This document shows, piece after piece, positions 10,351 to 20,459 of a stretch of DNA of 64,000 nt (positions are counted from its first letter, which is position 1; each line of letters opens with the position of its first letter). The notes beneath the pieces were generated by a model. That model did no database searches, was not told where the DNA came from, and was given only the letters and a program-made list of their open reading frames with translations. Origin of the DNA: Aporrectodea caliginosa. Its lineage: Eukaryota > Annelida > Clitellata > Crassiclitellata > Lumbricidae. The position numbers and the translations under genes were made by a program. Where the stretch lies: the NCBI GenBank assembly GCA_020284085.1, contig JACEVL010000279.1, positions 249,001 to 313,000 of the forward strand, read 5' to 3'.

Positions 10351-10770
10351 TTATGGACTTTTTATTATGACGACATCTCTTTGTTTTACAAACACTATTA
10401 TTACGTCACATTTTGTCTATGGACAAAATTGGACGATGCTAGGTAATCAATTTTTGTTTTATGGACTTCGTATTGTGACGACTTCTCTTGCTATGCAATT
10501 TTGTTGCGTCACTAACCTTGTTTGTGCTGCTACGATAATAGCTTTGTACTATTGACTTCGTATTATGACGTCATCTTCTTGGTTTACAACACTACCTGGT
10601 ATTGTAATGGCATTAGCTATGTTTATGGACACATTGTTGTTAGGATAATGTTTATTCCGTATTGTGACGACATGTCTTTGTTCTACTAACACTATTGTTA
10701 CGTCATTAGCTTTGTGGAACATGTTGCTGTTAGGATGATAGCTTTGTTGCATGGACTTTTTATTAATTGC
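10351..10770. repeat. Degenerate ~100-bp tandem repeat, 4 copies plus a partial
   Basis: Units begin near 10353, 10461, 10551, 10652 and 10751 with ATGGACTTCGTATTGTGACG or variants. Each contains TTACGTCA- or GACGTCA-like segments and a GATAATAGCTTTGT-like end. Spacings of 108, 90, ~101 and 99 bases show internal indels. No coding potential was seen across the units. Confidence 0.75.
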
Positions 10771-10867
10771 TGTATAAAAAATACATGAAACGGATAAAAT
10801 CTTCCCAAGTGCCAGGTAAAATGCTAATATAAAAGACATGTCAAGGACCGGTTCAAAGGTTCCCAGA

Positions 10868-10919
10868 GGCCGGCTCCGGCCCGCGGGCCCGGAGCCGTAG
10901 GCTATATTGTTCACCCCTG
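10868..10919. mobile_element. Possible hAT-type transposon end (remnant)
   Basis: A perfect GC palindrome GGCTCCGGCCCGCGGGCC.. is followed by GTTCACCCCTG. On the opposite strand this reads CAGGGGTGAAC...GGCCCGCGGGCC, the usual look of hAT terminal regions. A partner end with matching 8-bp duplication (CTTTAAGC) was not found, so it may be a fragment. Confidence 0.4.
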
Positions 10920-11499
10920 CTTTAAGCCATTCACGTTTGAGAGGCTCTGGTCTCACTATTTAAAAAAATACAGTGGGCAAAACAGCTGGCCACGTGTCAC
11001 CTTTTGGGCCAAAATTTCGAGAAATTATTTCTGGATGTAACATAATTAACATATTCGACTACCAGTAGAAAAATAACTGATAATGTAGCTAGGTTACACG
11101 CAAAATTACCTTTAAAATGAAAACACTAATTCATCACAGTAAGATCTCGAGTAGCCTAAAATGCTATGGCAGCAAAACTGAGGTGCTTTGTTGCTTAGAA
11201 CAATTATTTGTGCGAACCGTTGAGGTTTAGACTAAATCTTTACAGTTTGTTAGATCTGTTTCGAAATTGATATTTCGTGAGGCAGTAGGTTTGCGATAGG
11301 CCCTAATTGTTTTTTTTACGATGTTGCAGTTCACTGCTACTGTATTACTTAGGCTAAACGCCTCAAACTGAAAGTCTGCATCATGGCAGTACTGGCATTA
11401 GGCTAATTTGACATAAAGGGTTGCTTTTGTGAATCTAAGTTATCTATACATGTAGCCTAGTTGAGAAAAAGTACAATAGAAAATTATTTATCAAAACAC

Positions 11500-13806
11500 C
11501 TAATTATTGAAAGCATCGGTTATCAACGTTTCAGAGATTGTGGGGTTGATGCCATCCAATCGATTACCCCATAGGACGACCTTGAGTGGTGAATTGTTAT
11601 GCAAGACTTCCACCAGTTTTGCATACAGTTCACTTCTACTGACGCCGCTACCGGCGATAACGTCATGACCTACAATCGCCGTTCTTGATTCGCCCATAGA
11701 CATCACGTGACGTCTTTCGACATAAAGCGATGACCTTCGTTCGGATTTAGGCGAGCTACCGGAAATGACGTTTTGACCTATAAAAGCAGACGACCGTCGA
11801 TCGACTCCTTCACGAAGAGCGTGGATGCCATATTTTGGCTGCGGCGTACCAAGATCGATTAAGTTGTAGCATAATTTAATCGTTTTCATGGCCGTGTTGT
11901 AACGCGTAGCGTCGAGTAAATGCCATAGTCCGGAATTTGTTATTCCGCACATGTTCAGAGAAATTTCGGTGACGCAACGGTTGTATTTAATTCCGTCGAC
12001 TAACGTTCTTAGTCCCGCGTCTCCGATCGGGTTCATATTGAGCGAGAGACGCCTAAGGACGGTGTTAATCTTTAACGGTCTGGCAAGTTTTGAGCAGCCA
12101 ATCTTCGATATCCGGCAGTTGTCGATCAGGAGATCCGTTAAAGTCCTATTGTAGATTAAGACGTCGGATAGAGTGCAGAGACAATCGTCGCAGATATCGT
12201 TGCTGCTCAGATCGAGAAGACAAAGTCTGGAGTTTTTTCTTAGCGCCGCGAAAAGTGCTGTGGCCCCACGAGAAGTGATTCCATTGTTTCGTAGTCTTAG
12301 TCTTTGGATACTGCACCTGCTGATTTGCAAAGCCCCAGCCAGTGAGATGCCGCCCTGGTCTCCTATTTCGTTGAAGCCGAGATCAAGGTCGTTTAGGGTT
12401 CGGTTTCTCAGAAGGCCTTTCATAAGGAAATCGCACCCTCTGGCGGTCAGCTCGTTACTCGACAGATTCAAAACCCTGAGGAATCGGTTCGATCGCAGGG
12501 CGTCGGCCATGTACATAGCCCCGTCGTTACCCAAGGCGCTCAGACTCAGATCCAGCTGGTACAGGCCAGTGTTCTGCTCGAGTGCTCGACCTAGTCGGAT
12601 CTTAGCTTGGTCCTCTAGTCGTGTCTTGACGATGGAGAGATCTCGAATGCATGCGTACGTCTCCACTAATCTCTGCAGACTGCGCATACGAGCGTCGCAT
12701 AGGCACTGTTTGTATAGATGCACTGACATCATCGGTATGTAGCGGTCAGACGTGTCCCCAAGGTGCACCTTCACGTGATCCAACTCTGTTCGAGACTTCC
12801 GGTGCTTGCGACGCTTCATTGACGCCACGCCTTTGAAGGATTTTGCTGTTCTTGACTCACGATCTACATACACCAGGGACACATCAAAACGATGGTCTTT
12901 TCTATAAAAATCCTCCTGATAAATGCAAGAGCATTCGGAGAACTGTTTCGGCTTTTGATCGATTGCAGTCGTTGAATTAAACAGATAACCTAACACAGAG
13001 GCATCCTCGTTGCTGGTAGGGGCGTTCTGTAGTCGCATGATGGCGCTAAGAGTTTCCAGAAAGTCGGCTATGTAAGGTTCTTTGCCCTGATCTCTTAGCA
13101 AATCGCAGAATAATCGATAATCCTCCGAAAGTGGATCGCGCAGTAATACCGAAAGAAAATTGCGCGTACTTTCGATACTGTTAGAACCGGATGTTAAGAA
13201 ACCCGAACCGAGTTCGACTCCTTTTCTGTGTAAGCGCCTAGAATGTCGGAATTCCTCGATTATAAACGGGTCAATCTCGTATGCGAGAAAGGTCACAGTC
13301 TGATCGAGAGCATTTTGAGCAGTGCTTTCGTTTGCAGTAAAACCGTTTGAGAGTTTCTTACCAGTCGCGAATGACCAGTGGTCACTTTCCGTTTGCGTGT
13401 GACCGATTTCGAGTGTGTCTGTTGACTCTACGGGGCTGAGCTTCTCACGGGACCTTAGCGGAAGATCAACATTCAAAGACGTTGGCCTAGGCCTACTTGA
13501 CGATACATGTAGGTTGTGTGCGAACGTTTTCGAAGTTCCCAGTTCTTGAAATGTCATTGCTGCGCTGGTTAGGTCTAATCGATGCATCGACTTTACCTGC
13601 CGCGAATCGCACTTTAAAAAGTTGGCTTGTGGCTTGGATATACTGCAGTCGTTTTCTTTCATATCTGCATCTGCTTCAGAGCAAGGGCGTTTGAGTCGTA
13701 GGCGATGTCGAAACCGAACGAACTTCCACGATAGAGCTGACTTCATCGTGCGTTCTCTGTGAACCAGGTTGTTGTCGGAAATTGTCTTGTTTCCTGCAAG
13801 CAACAT
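11500..13806 (-). CDS. CARD-like plus leucine-rich-repeat protein, single exon
   Basis: An uninterrupted 768-codon ORF. Residues ~172-255 resemble a death-fold CARD, most clearly the last helices (FLSVLLRDPLSEDYRLFCDL followed by LRDQGKEPYIADFLETL, like the LLxxLPxRGxxAFxxFCxALRxxGQxxLADLL pattern). Residues ~415-655 are at least seven ribonuclease-inhibitor-type LRRs (LxxLDLSxNxIxDxGxxxLAxAL). A ~60-residue insertion with two similar segments (AFIGQNVISGS, AIVGHDVIAGS) precedes a final LRR-like piece (LKVVLWGNRLDG). No NACHT ATPase is present, so it is not a complete NLR. Proteins of this build usually serve as innate-immune sensors or adaptors in the cytosol; that role is inferred. Start: ATG at 13806, or Met21; a sequence resembling a splice acceptor (TTGCTTGCAG) overlaps the first codons, so an upstream exon is possible. 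Confidence 0.7.
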   Translation of the reverse strand: MLLAGNKTISDNNLVHRERTMKSALSWKFVRFRHRLRLKRPCSEADADMKENDCSISKPQANFLKCDSRQVKSMHRLDLTSAAMTFQELGTSKTFAHNLHVSSSRPRPTSLNVDLPLRSREKLSPVESTDTLEIGHTQTESDHWSFATGKKLSNGFTANESTAQNALDQTVTFLAYEIDPFIIEEFRHSRRLHRKGVELGSGFLTSGSNSIESTRNFLSVLLRDPLSEDYRLFCDLLRDQGKEPYIADFLETLSAIMRLQNAPTSNEDASVLGYLFNSTTAIDQKPKQFSECSCIYQEDFYRKDHRFDVSLVYVDRESRTAKSFKGVASMKRRKHRKSRTELDHVKVHLGDTSDRYIPMMSVHLYKQCLCDARMRSLQRLVETYACIRDLSIVKTRLEDQAKIRLGRALEQNTGLYQLDLSLSALGNDGAMYMADALRSNRFLRVLNLSSNELTARGCDFLMKGLLRNRTLNDLDLGFNEIGDQGGISLAGALQISRCSIQRLRLRNNGITSRGATALFAALRKNSRLCLLDLSSNDICDDCLCTLSDVLIYNRTLTDLLIDNCRISKIGCSKLARPLKINTVLRRLSLNMNPIGDAGLRTLVDGIKYNRCVTEISLNMCGITNSGLWHLLDATRYNTAMKTIKLCYNLIDLGTPQPKYGIHALREGVDRRSSAFIGQNVISGSSPKSERRSSLYVERRHVMSMGESRTAIVGHDVIAGSGVSRSELYAKLVEVLHNNSPLKVVLWGNRLDGINPTISETLITDAFNN

Positions 13807-14189
13807 TTAAAGAGCATGAGACCAGCAAGGGGTCTGAACTCTGAAGGCCACGGAAGTTCGTATGGGGAAATAAATGGGGGAAAAGCATCCCTATAGAGAG
13901 TGTCTGAACTAGTGGGGAGAAGTTTCTGCTATCCTATAGTTTTCGCGTACACAGCTTCCATCACTTCATAGGCCCTAACTATCATTGAGTTGGTTAGTTA
14001 AAACTGATCAAACATGTGTAAGAGATAGGGACCAGTATCAAAAATGGTCAAGTGTTTATAAAGGTAGACAAAAGTCACAAAATACTTCCAGACGAAAACA
14101 CTGATGATATCTATAGATGATTTTACGAAGATATGATGAATAAATGATGATTGATCATGGTGGTGATGCCATGGCGGCGATGATGGAGA
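13807..14189. other. Upstream region of the CARD-LRR gene, nothing recognised
   Basis: No promoter element could be assigned with confidence. A GATGATG-rich stretch near 14140-14200 is the start of low-complexity sequence. Confidence 0.35.
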
Positions 14190-14800
14190 TGATGCTGATG
14201 ACTACTGCTCTCGCTTGTGCTGTCACTAAAAATACCAAATCATTCCTGTCCGCAAATCACTCCACTGGCTTAAAATACCTGAAATAATAGAATACAAAGT
14301 CCTATCACTCACCTACAACACACTTCAATCCTCCCAGCCCTCATATATCTTCGTCAGATATTTACAATCCAGTCACTTCGCTTAACCTGCTTATCTTCCA
14401 TCATCGCCCTTCCATCATCTCATCACTAAAATTTGGTATAGGCCTAGCTAAACCTGATCACTCCCCACTCCCCAGCCCATGGCCGATTGGTTGGTTTACG
14501 GTTCAACCCACCACGAAATAAAAGCATTAGCCTACCGTTATAAAAAAACCAAAAATGTAGAAAAATACGACCATATTCTCCCGAAAACTTAAAACCCCCT
14601 CCGAATTTTTTCCTGACTGTGCCCTACCCAAACCGTAGCTGTTAGCCTACGCCTCTCTGGAATAAACTTCCGCCAGAATTATAATTAGCGCGTATCTCAT
14701 ACTTCCAACGAACTCACTAAATCTTCACCTATTGCTATCTTTGCACAGGTATTTCACTCAAAACTGAGAACACTGCTCTTTCAGAAATTCTATCGTGATT
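14190..14800 (+). mobile_element. CR1/L2-like LINE fragment
   Basis: In translation with frame breaks it reads KSLHWLKIPEIIEYKVLSLT and YNTLQSSQPSYI, later LWNKLP-like and FHSKLRTLLFQKFYRDS. These are the C-terminal motifs of CR1/L2-type LINE reverse transcriptase ORFs. It is decayed, with stop codons. Confidence 0.6.
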
Positions 14801-15170
14801 CCTGCCCCTGTAAAGTCCTCCATTATTTTGTCATCCCAATGCAATACCAGAGGCAGTACAGCGTCAAAGATTGTCTTCACTTCTGCACTGAATTAAAGCT
14901 TCACGATGTTTCTTTCGTGCTTTCCTTATGGCACTTTGGCTAATAATGACGACATCATCTGGATCATGCTGTAGCCTGTAGCTGTCTTGATGAAAGCATT
15001 GCAGGGCAGTATTTGAGCAGCTTTTCCTTCCCTTGTTGATCCAATCTAATGCTGGAGCCACTTTAGAAGTGATCGCATTCACTCTCGGCTTTGAAGTTCA
15101 CGGACCTTCCTATGGATCAGGCAAAACTGCTGCTCCCCGACGATGATCCAGCATCATAATCATCACCTGA
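14801..15170. other. Intergenic, no gene recognised
   Basis: A 72-codon minus-strand ORF (14864-15082) has no recognisable motif and no supporting context. It is left unannotated as a gene. Confidence 0.3.
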
Positions 15171-15175
15171 GAGAG

Positions 15176-15260
<85 letters not shown>

Positions 15261-15315
15261 GAGACAGTCAGACAGAGAGAAAGAGAAAGAGATAGATAGA
15301 TAGAGAGACAGTTGA

Positions 15316-15348
<33 letters not shown>

Positions 15349-15409
15349 TACAGAGAGACAGACAGACAGACAGATACAGAGAGACAGAGAGACAGTCAGA
15401 CAGAGAGAA

Positions 15410-15496
<87 letters not shown>

Positions 15497-15525
15497 GAGA
15501 CAGACAGAGAGAGAGACAGACAGAC

Positions 15526-15568
<43 letters not shown>
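15171..15568. repeat. GA/GACA microsatellite
   Basis: About 400 bases of (GA)n blocks alternating with (GACA)n, with occasional GATA. The ORF through it encodes only RQTD/RERE low-complexity repeats and is not a gene. Confidence 0.95.
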
Positions 15569-15569
<1 letters not shown>

Positions 15570-16777
15570 GTTAGTAGATATTACTTTAGTAGATATTTAA
15601 CGATAGCTGTGAACTAAGTTGAATATGTTGATGCATTGCCATAGCTGTAGACAGAGTCTATATCACTAGGCTAGCATCGTCATGCTTGACGGGTGCATTA
15701 TTATTATTATACAGGAGTGGCAATGTGGCCTGTCCTATAATATAGGCCTGCATTTAAGCTGCAAAAGTAGGCGTTACCCCGAGTTTGGCATTAGTTGGTT
15801 GGCCTGTTGCTGTGTGTTTTGAAAGTTAAGAAGATATGCCACCAAATCTCAAGTTGTATAGCTAAGTTAGACTAAGTTTCGCTATAGCTAAGTAAATAGC
15901 CGTCTGTGTCGTGGTCTTTGATAGCCTATCCACCGAAGGGCTTCGAGTTATGTTTGTTTTCGTGCTCGACTGAAGTGTGAAACGTTATGAAGAACTGCTC
16001 TTCAGCAGGTTGCATGTCTTTATCGTTTAAAGTTGAGAATACATGTTATTCTATATGACAAGGGTGTTTGTCATCCTCTTTTGGCGGTAGAGCACAACAT
16101 ATATATACATGATATAAGTGTTACAACCGCCAGACATAAACACACATACATGTGCACATATGAGTATGTAAGAGTGTGTGTCTGACCCATAGGCCTTCAA
16201 TCAATCATCAGTCACTAACGTCAATCAATAAATCTTTTATTGATTCCATATTCAACGCTTCAAATTTACAGGTAGTGTACAGAAAACTGGGACAAAAGCC
16301 AGATCCAGTCAGGGCAACGTCTTCTTTAAGGTTAGGCGTATACCTATCAACAAACATTAGAGTTCACTCAGTATATATTAGTGTATATAAATATTTATGT
16401 ATATATCAATATATGTAAATATATATATGCATAAAACTGTTGTATGATTTCATAAATACATAAATATAGCAGCATACACAAAATAGGCCTATATTATTAT
16501 ATGCATACGTGTTATAGATCGCACCGGCCTATACATATGCATATATTATAAACTGCCAGACACCGGAAATCGTGCGCCACAAAGTCAAGAAACAATCGGA
16601 TATCGAAGACTGGGAGGCAAATCAGTCTGACGTCGATTACAGCTTTCCATAAGACAGTCTTATCATCTGCATACACACACATCGTGTTGGAGATGGTCGG
16701 CTGTGTATACTCACACAGACACTCCTACACACATCCATCCCAACCTACGTAATTTCATAGGATGACGTAGATGATGT
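15569..16777. other. Intergenic, no gene recognised
   Basis: AT-rich sequence with TATA/CATA-rich runs at 16095-16180 and 16370-16430 and several TAGGCCTA-like motifs (for example near 16485). Nothing coding is supported. Confidence 0.35.
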
Positions 16778-16976
16778 CAGTGGCGTAACGAAGGGGGGGG
16801 GCAGAGGGCCCCAGAGGGGGCAGCCGCCACCGGGCGCAGCACCAGAGGGTCGAAAAGTTAGCTTTCAGTGGTACACAGCACTATGACAAGAACGATTAAA
16901 AGTCAACAAGAAAATTAAAAGGGGCGCAGTCATCAACTCTTGCCCACGGGCGCTGAAACCCTTCGTTACGTCACTG
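16778..16976. mobile_element. hAT-type MITE, 199 bp
   Basis: Terminal inverted repeats CAGTGGCGTAACGAAGGG and its complement (CCCTTCGTTACGTCACTG) bound the element. The 8-bp duplication GATGATGT flanks it at 16770-16777 and 16977-16984. The interior is non-coding. Confidence 0.88.
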
Positions 16977-17111
16977 GATGATGTAGTCTGTAGAGTGTAG
17001 ACCTTAATATTTAGCCATACTGCAGATCTGGAATGGGAATGGCCTCCCCTTAATTGGCTCTCCGCTCGCTTCCTAGAACCCCTTCCTTCTCAGGCATTGG
17101 GAGCGCCTCTG

Positions 17112-17269
17112 AGCATAGGCGTAGCTACATTGAGGCACGAGGAGGCAGTTGCCTCTTCTTGCTTTTTTTATATACTGGAACTTCTATTGACCAATGACCC
17201 CAATGACCAGGATTTTGCCAATGGTCTGTGAAGTTGCCTCCTCTTGAATTTAAATCTCGCTACGTGCCT
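17112..17269. mobile_element. Possible MITE, 158 bp
   Basis: GCCTCTG flanks both sides (17105-17111, 17270-17276), and removing the insert restores a typical LINE 3'-end sequence. The ends (AGCATAGGCGTAGC and the complement of GCTACGTGCCT) are only weakly inverted. Inner GAGGCAGTTGCCTC and GTTGCCTCCTC segments are partly complementary. Confidence 0.5.
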
Positions 17270-17314
17270 GCCTCTGGGTAGTTCCCATGAAGAGGCGCTA
17301 TACAAATTCAAATC

Positions 17315-17345
17315 ATGAATGAATGAATGAATGAATGAATGAATA
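17315..17345. repeat. (GAAT)n microsatellite at a LINE 3' end
   Basis: Seven or so ATGA/GAAT units follow GAGGCGCTATACAAATTC, the usual 3' end of CR1-like elements here. The short repeat is probably the LINE's own tail. Confidence 0.7.
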
Positions 17346-17372
17346 AATATAGGACTGCGTATCATTGAGTAT

Positions 17373-17582
<210 letters not shown>

Positions 17583-17696
17583 CATTGATGATTATGCCAC
17601 CCGGGGATGAGATAAGTGAAGTGAGGCGGTTTCCCGTTGCCTTCCTCACAGACAATTGTGGGTGAACAACTTGTCCAATCGTAATCGTAATCGTAA

Positions 17697-17985
17697 TCAA
17701 GCATTTATATAGCGCCACTCAAAACAGAGGAGCTCCCGACCCGGGCCAGTCTCTTCACTGGTAAAGAGAGGTTTTCAGGCGCTTGCGGAACTGGTCAAAA
17801 GAATTTATAGAAAAAATGTCAGTCCTAATGGACTGAGGTAACTGGTTCCAGCTATTCGGACCAACAATAGCGAAACTCCTAGACTGGGCCGTATACGTCG
17901 ATACGCAGTGGCTTGAGGTTGATTCGAAGCCGCGACCCTCCGGTTACACGGCACAAAACATACCGCTACACCACCGCGTCCCTAG
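17697..17985 (-). mobile_element. Chimeric retroposon: tRNA-like head joined to a LINE 3' coding end
   Basis: On the minus strand a tRNA-like head (GGGACGCGGTGGTGTAGCGG with a B-box-like GGCTTCGAATC) at 17910-17985 is followed by sequence that translates without a stop as RSFAIVGPNSWNQLPQSIRT, then FDQFRKRLKTSLYQ and a stop. This is the C-terminus of a CR1/L2-type LINE ORF. It ends with GGCGCTATATAAATGC and a (TTACGA)n-like tail. A SINE body made of LINE 3' coding sequence would explain recognition by that LINE's reverse transcriptase. Confidence 0.65.
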
Positions 17986-18712
17986 TATTATAGACAACTG
18001 TTGAGAATTACTCTAGAAGCTCTGTTTTACATCACATTTTACTGGCGGCGTGTGTGGCATTGCCTGTCTGGGTCTCAATCTGTCTATTGCATCTTGTGAC
18101 CTCTAGCCTTAGTGTATTACTTCTGTGGCCTCTACCAGGATGCAGTCAAAGCAAGCGCGGCTTAAATTCAGTTGTGGAGCTCATTTTCACAGATAAATCA
18201 AATGGGTCTGCTCTTACTTTATCCGGCTGTTAGCGGACCCCTCTTTTCAGGTTTCTGGCTCGCCCGGCCCTCCTCCGCATTTTGCGAGTCATGAGAGACC
18301 ACAGTTACGAACTTACGCTGCTCATCAAGGCAGTTATAAAGCAGTGTCCTAGGTGTCTGTGGTAAAGAACGTATTAGTTACAATGCTGAATCTGTATCAC
18401 TCTGTCATGGTACGTTATAATGGTATTGATACACCATACGTGTGTATGTTCCGTCACACACGTGCAATGTGCGTGCACAAATAGGGTATACGGCCTATAC
18501 ACGTTTTTCTATATAGCGACCATAATGGCCTCGACCTTGCTCATTTTTCAATGGAGTGATCGGGTGAGATGCTTTACCACCGCTGCCCGTTTGAATGGGT
18601 GCCACACAATTTAAAGTCTCCGTGTACGGAACGTGCTAGCCAGAGATTCAAATCGCTGAAATAAGACAACACCAGTATGCGAATAATAGAAGCGGTATTA
18701 TTTTTGTCAGTT
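17986..18712. other. Intergenic, no gene recognised
   Basis: Contains ACTGGCGGCGTGTGTGG at 18042-18058, which recurs at 21600-21616, so part of it is repeat-derived. No coding sequence is supported. Confidence 0.35.
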
Positions 18713-18976
18713 TTAATTTATCTGTATAGGCTACTTAGTGCAGTGAGAACTGCAGATGTGCTATCAGAATGTTTTAAGATTGGAAAAGAAGCGAGACAAG
18801 GAATAAAGTATGTGAATTGTCGCCTTATTTGTTCAATTTGGTGGCAGAAATGGTAATGAGAGAGGTATTGGAGTCTTTTAAGGGAGGATACAGAATTGGA
18901 GGTAGGAGGATGACAAATCTCAGATATGCGGACGACATCGTGTTGATTGCTGCACCTGTAGCCTACATGATACATC
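18713..18976 (+). pseudogene. LINE reverse transcriptase fragment, part 1 (split by hAT element)
   Basis: Reads, with a frameshift near 18805, LLSAVRTADVLSECFKIGKE, then SPYLFNLVAEMVMREVLESF and RRMTNLRYADDIVLIA. This covers the RT region before and including the catalytic YADD box of non-LTR retrotransposons. It is interrupted after DIVLIA..., and continues at 20175 beyond the inserted hAT element. Confidence 0.8.
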
Positions 18977-18984
18977 AGCGGAGG

Positions 18985-20166
18985 CAGTGGCGGCTCTACA
19001 GGGGGCCAGGGGCACTTTGCCCCCCAACTGAGGTTGTGGCCCCCCCAGTGGCCCCCCAAATTTCATTCCAAAATATTATGAAATATGGTATCATTTAATT
19101 TTTATATTATCAAAGGTATGATTTACTTGCTTTAAGCATGATGCATGATGAAATCCAATGTCATTTTATTCATGGTGTTTTCACAGACACAACCTATTAC
19201 TTCCTTAGAGTCTTATTATTTTCTTGTCGTATAAGCTACTTCTTGCTATCCATCACTGACTCCCTATCCGCAAGTATATTGAGTATAGGGTAGCTGCCCT
19301 GGTATGGCGACATCACCAGCTAAGGCCTAGCCCAATTTATCTTCGAGAGCAATGCTGTCTGACTTCGGGTATCCAAGGACGTCGTCCCCAATGCTTTACG
19401 GAAAAGGGAGTTCTCTTGGTTTCGTTCGTTCGTACTGCAACTATGAAGAATCGAGCCTTTTCTGTGGTGGGCCCAGTGGTTTGGAACGCCCTTCCTTTAG
19501 ACCTACGCCTACACACTGAGACTCTATCTGACTCCTTCCTCAACAAACTTAAAACTGTACTACCCAAACGGTGTGTTCATAAAATGCCCAGGCGCTTTTC
19601 GGGCTCTCCTGCAGATAAAACTCTGGGCATCATTCTGAAGTGGACCCACAGACTGCATTTAGGCAACTTGTCTACTTCCAGTTATTATATCATTCCGAAC
19701 TAAATCGACAATTCTCTTACCATTAGCTTAGCCTACTATTATGATTGGTATACAATCTTTAAAGCCAAAACACGTCTTTTCTGATATCAGACATATCTGC
19801 AAAGCAAATATGTCTGATATTCGTTTCACAGAGCAGTTTATCAATGCCAGTCGAATTTGTTCGTGCAGAGTTGATTATCATGGGTGCCTTTGTGGAACAG
19901 TTCGACTCTAGGCAAACCAGTCTTAATTAAACTTGCACTTAATTAAAAGTGTATATATTGTTTGTAGTTTATAGGTTTTACTTTTAACAAAGTGAGTCTG
20001 TTTCCAAGTGTGTCTTAACTTGAGGCTGTTGATTAAACAATTCATGTAGCTCCAATACAGGTCTGTTGTCACCATTCTCACTTTTGACGAAAATAGACTG
20101 GCCCCTCCATCTGTTTCCCCGGCCCCTCCGTGGCCCCTCTGTTGCAAAAGTCTAGAGCCGCCACTG
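18985..20166. mobile_element. Non-autonomous hAT element inserted in a LINE
   Basis: Terminal inverted repeats CAGTGGCGGCTCTA and its complement TAGAGCCGCCACTG, with a perfect 8-bp duplication AGCGGAGG (18977-18984, 20167-20174). Subterminal C-rich GGCCCCCCC blocks lie at both ends. No hAT transposase is present; the interior holds LINE debris and a hairpin (19783-19820). Confidence 0.92.
19230..19570 (+). pseudogene. CR1-like LINE C-terminal fragment inside the hAT element
   Basis: The frame from 19416 reads VSFVRTATMKNRAFSVVGPV then VWNALPLDLRLHTETLSDSF and LNKLKTVL, typical of CR1/L2 LINE C-termini. The part upstream reads LPIRKYIEYRVAALVW-like with a frame break. Confidence 0.7.
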
Positions 20167-20174
20167 AGCGGAGG

Positions 20175-20459
20175 AATTGCACGATCTGATACAAAGATTG
20201 ATAAGAGCAGAGAGAAAATATGGACTAGAAATCAACTGGGAAAAAACGAAAGTCATGGCTACTGATGAACAGAAGATTGACATCCGTGTAGAAGGAAGTG
20301 TGTTGAAACAAGTTGATAGATTTCAATACTTGGGGCTATACAATCACAGCAGATGGAAACTGTGAAGAAGATATAAAAATGCGACTGGGATTGGCCAAGA
20401 ACGTGCTAACAGATCTGCGAATAACTGCACCAATCAACAAGCAAATAATTAACGGATCA
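20175..20459 (+). pseudogene. LINE reverse transcriptase fragment, part 2
   Basis: Directly continues the RT after the hAT target site: LIRAERKYGLEINWEKTKVM, then VDRFQYLGLY and, after a one-base frame break, ADGNCEEDIKMRLGLAKNVL. These are the motifs after YADD. The element ends near 20459 in the window. Confidence 0.8.

Noticed and set aside
13676..13888. Alternative 70-codon ORF upstream of the CARD-LRR gene
   Set aside because: Overlaps the long ORF in another frame and has no supporting motif.
15312..15617. ORF of RQTD/RERE repeats
   Set aside because: Product of the GA/GACA microsatellite.
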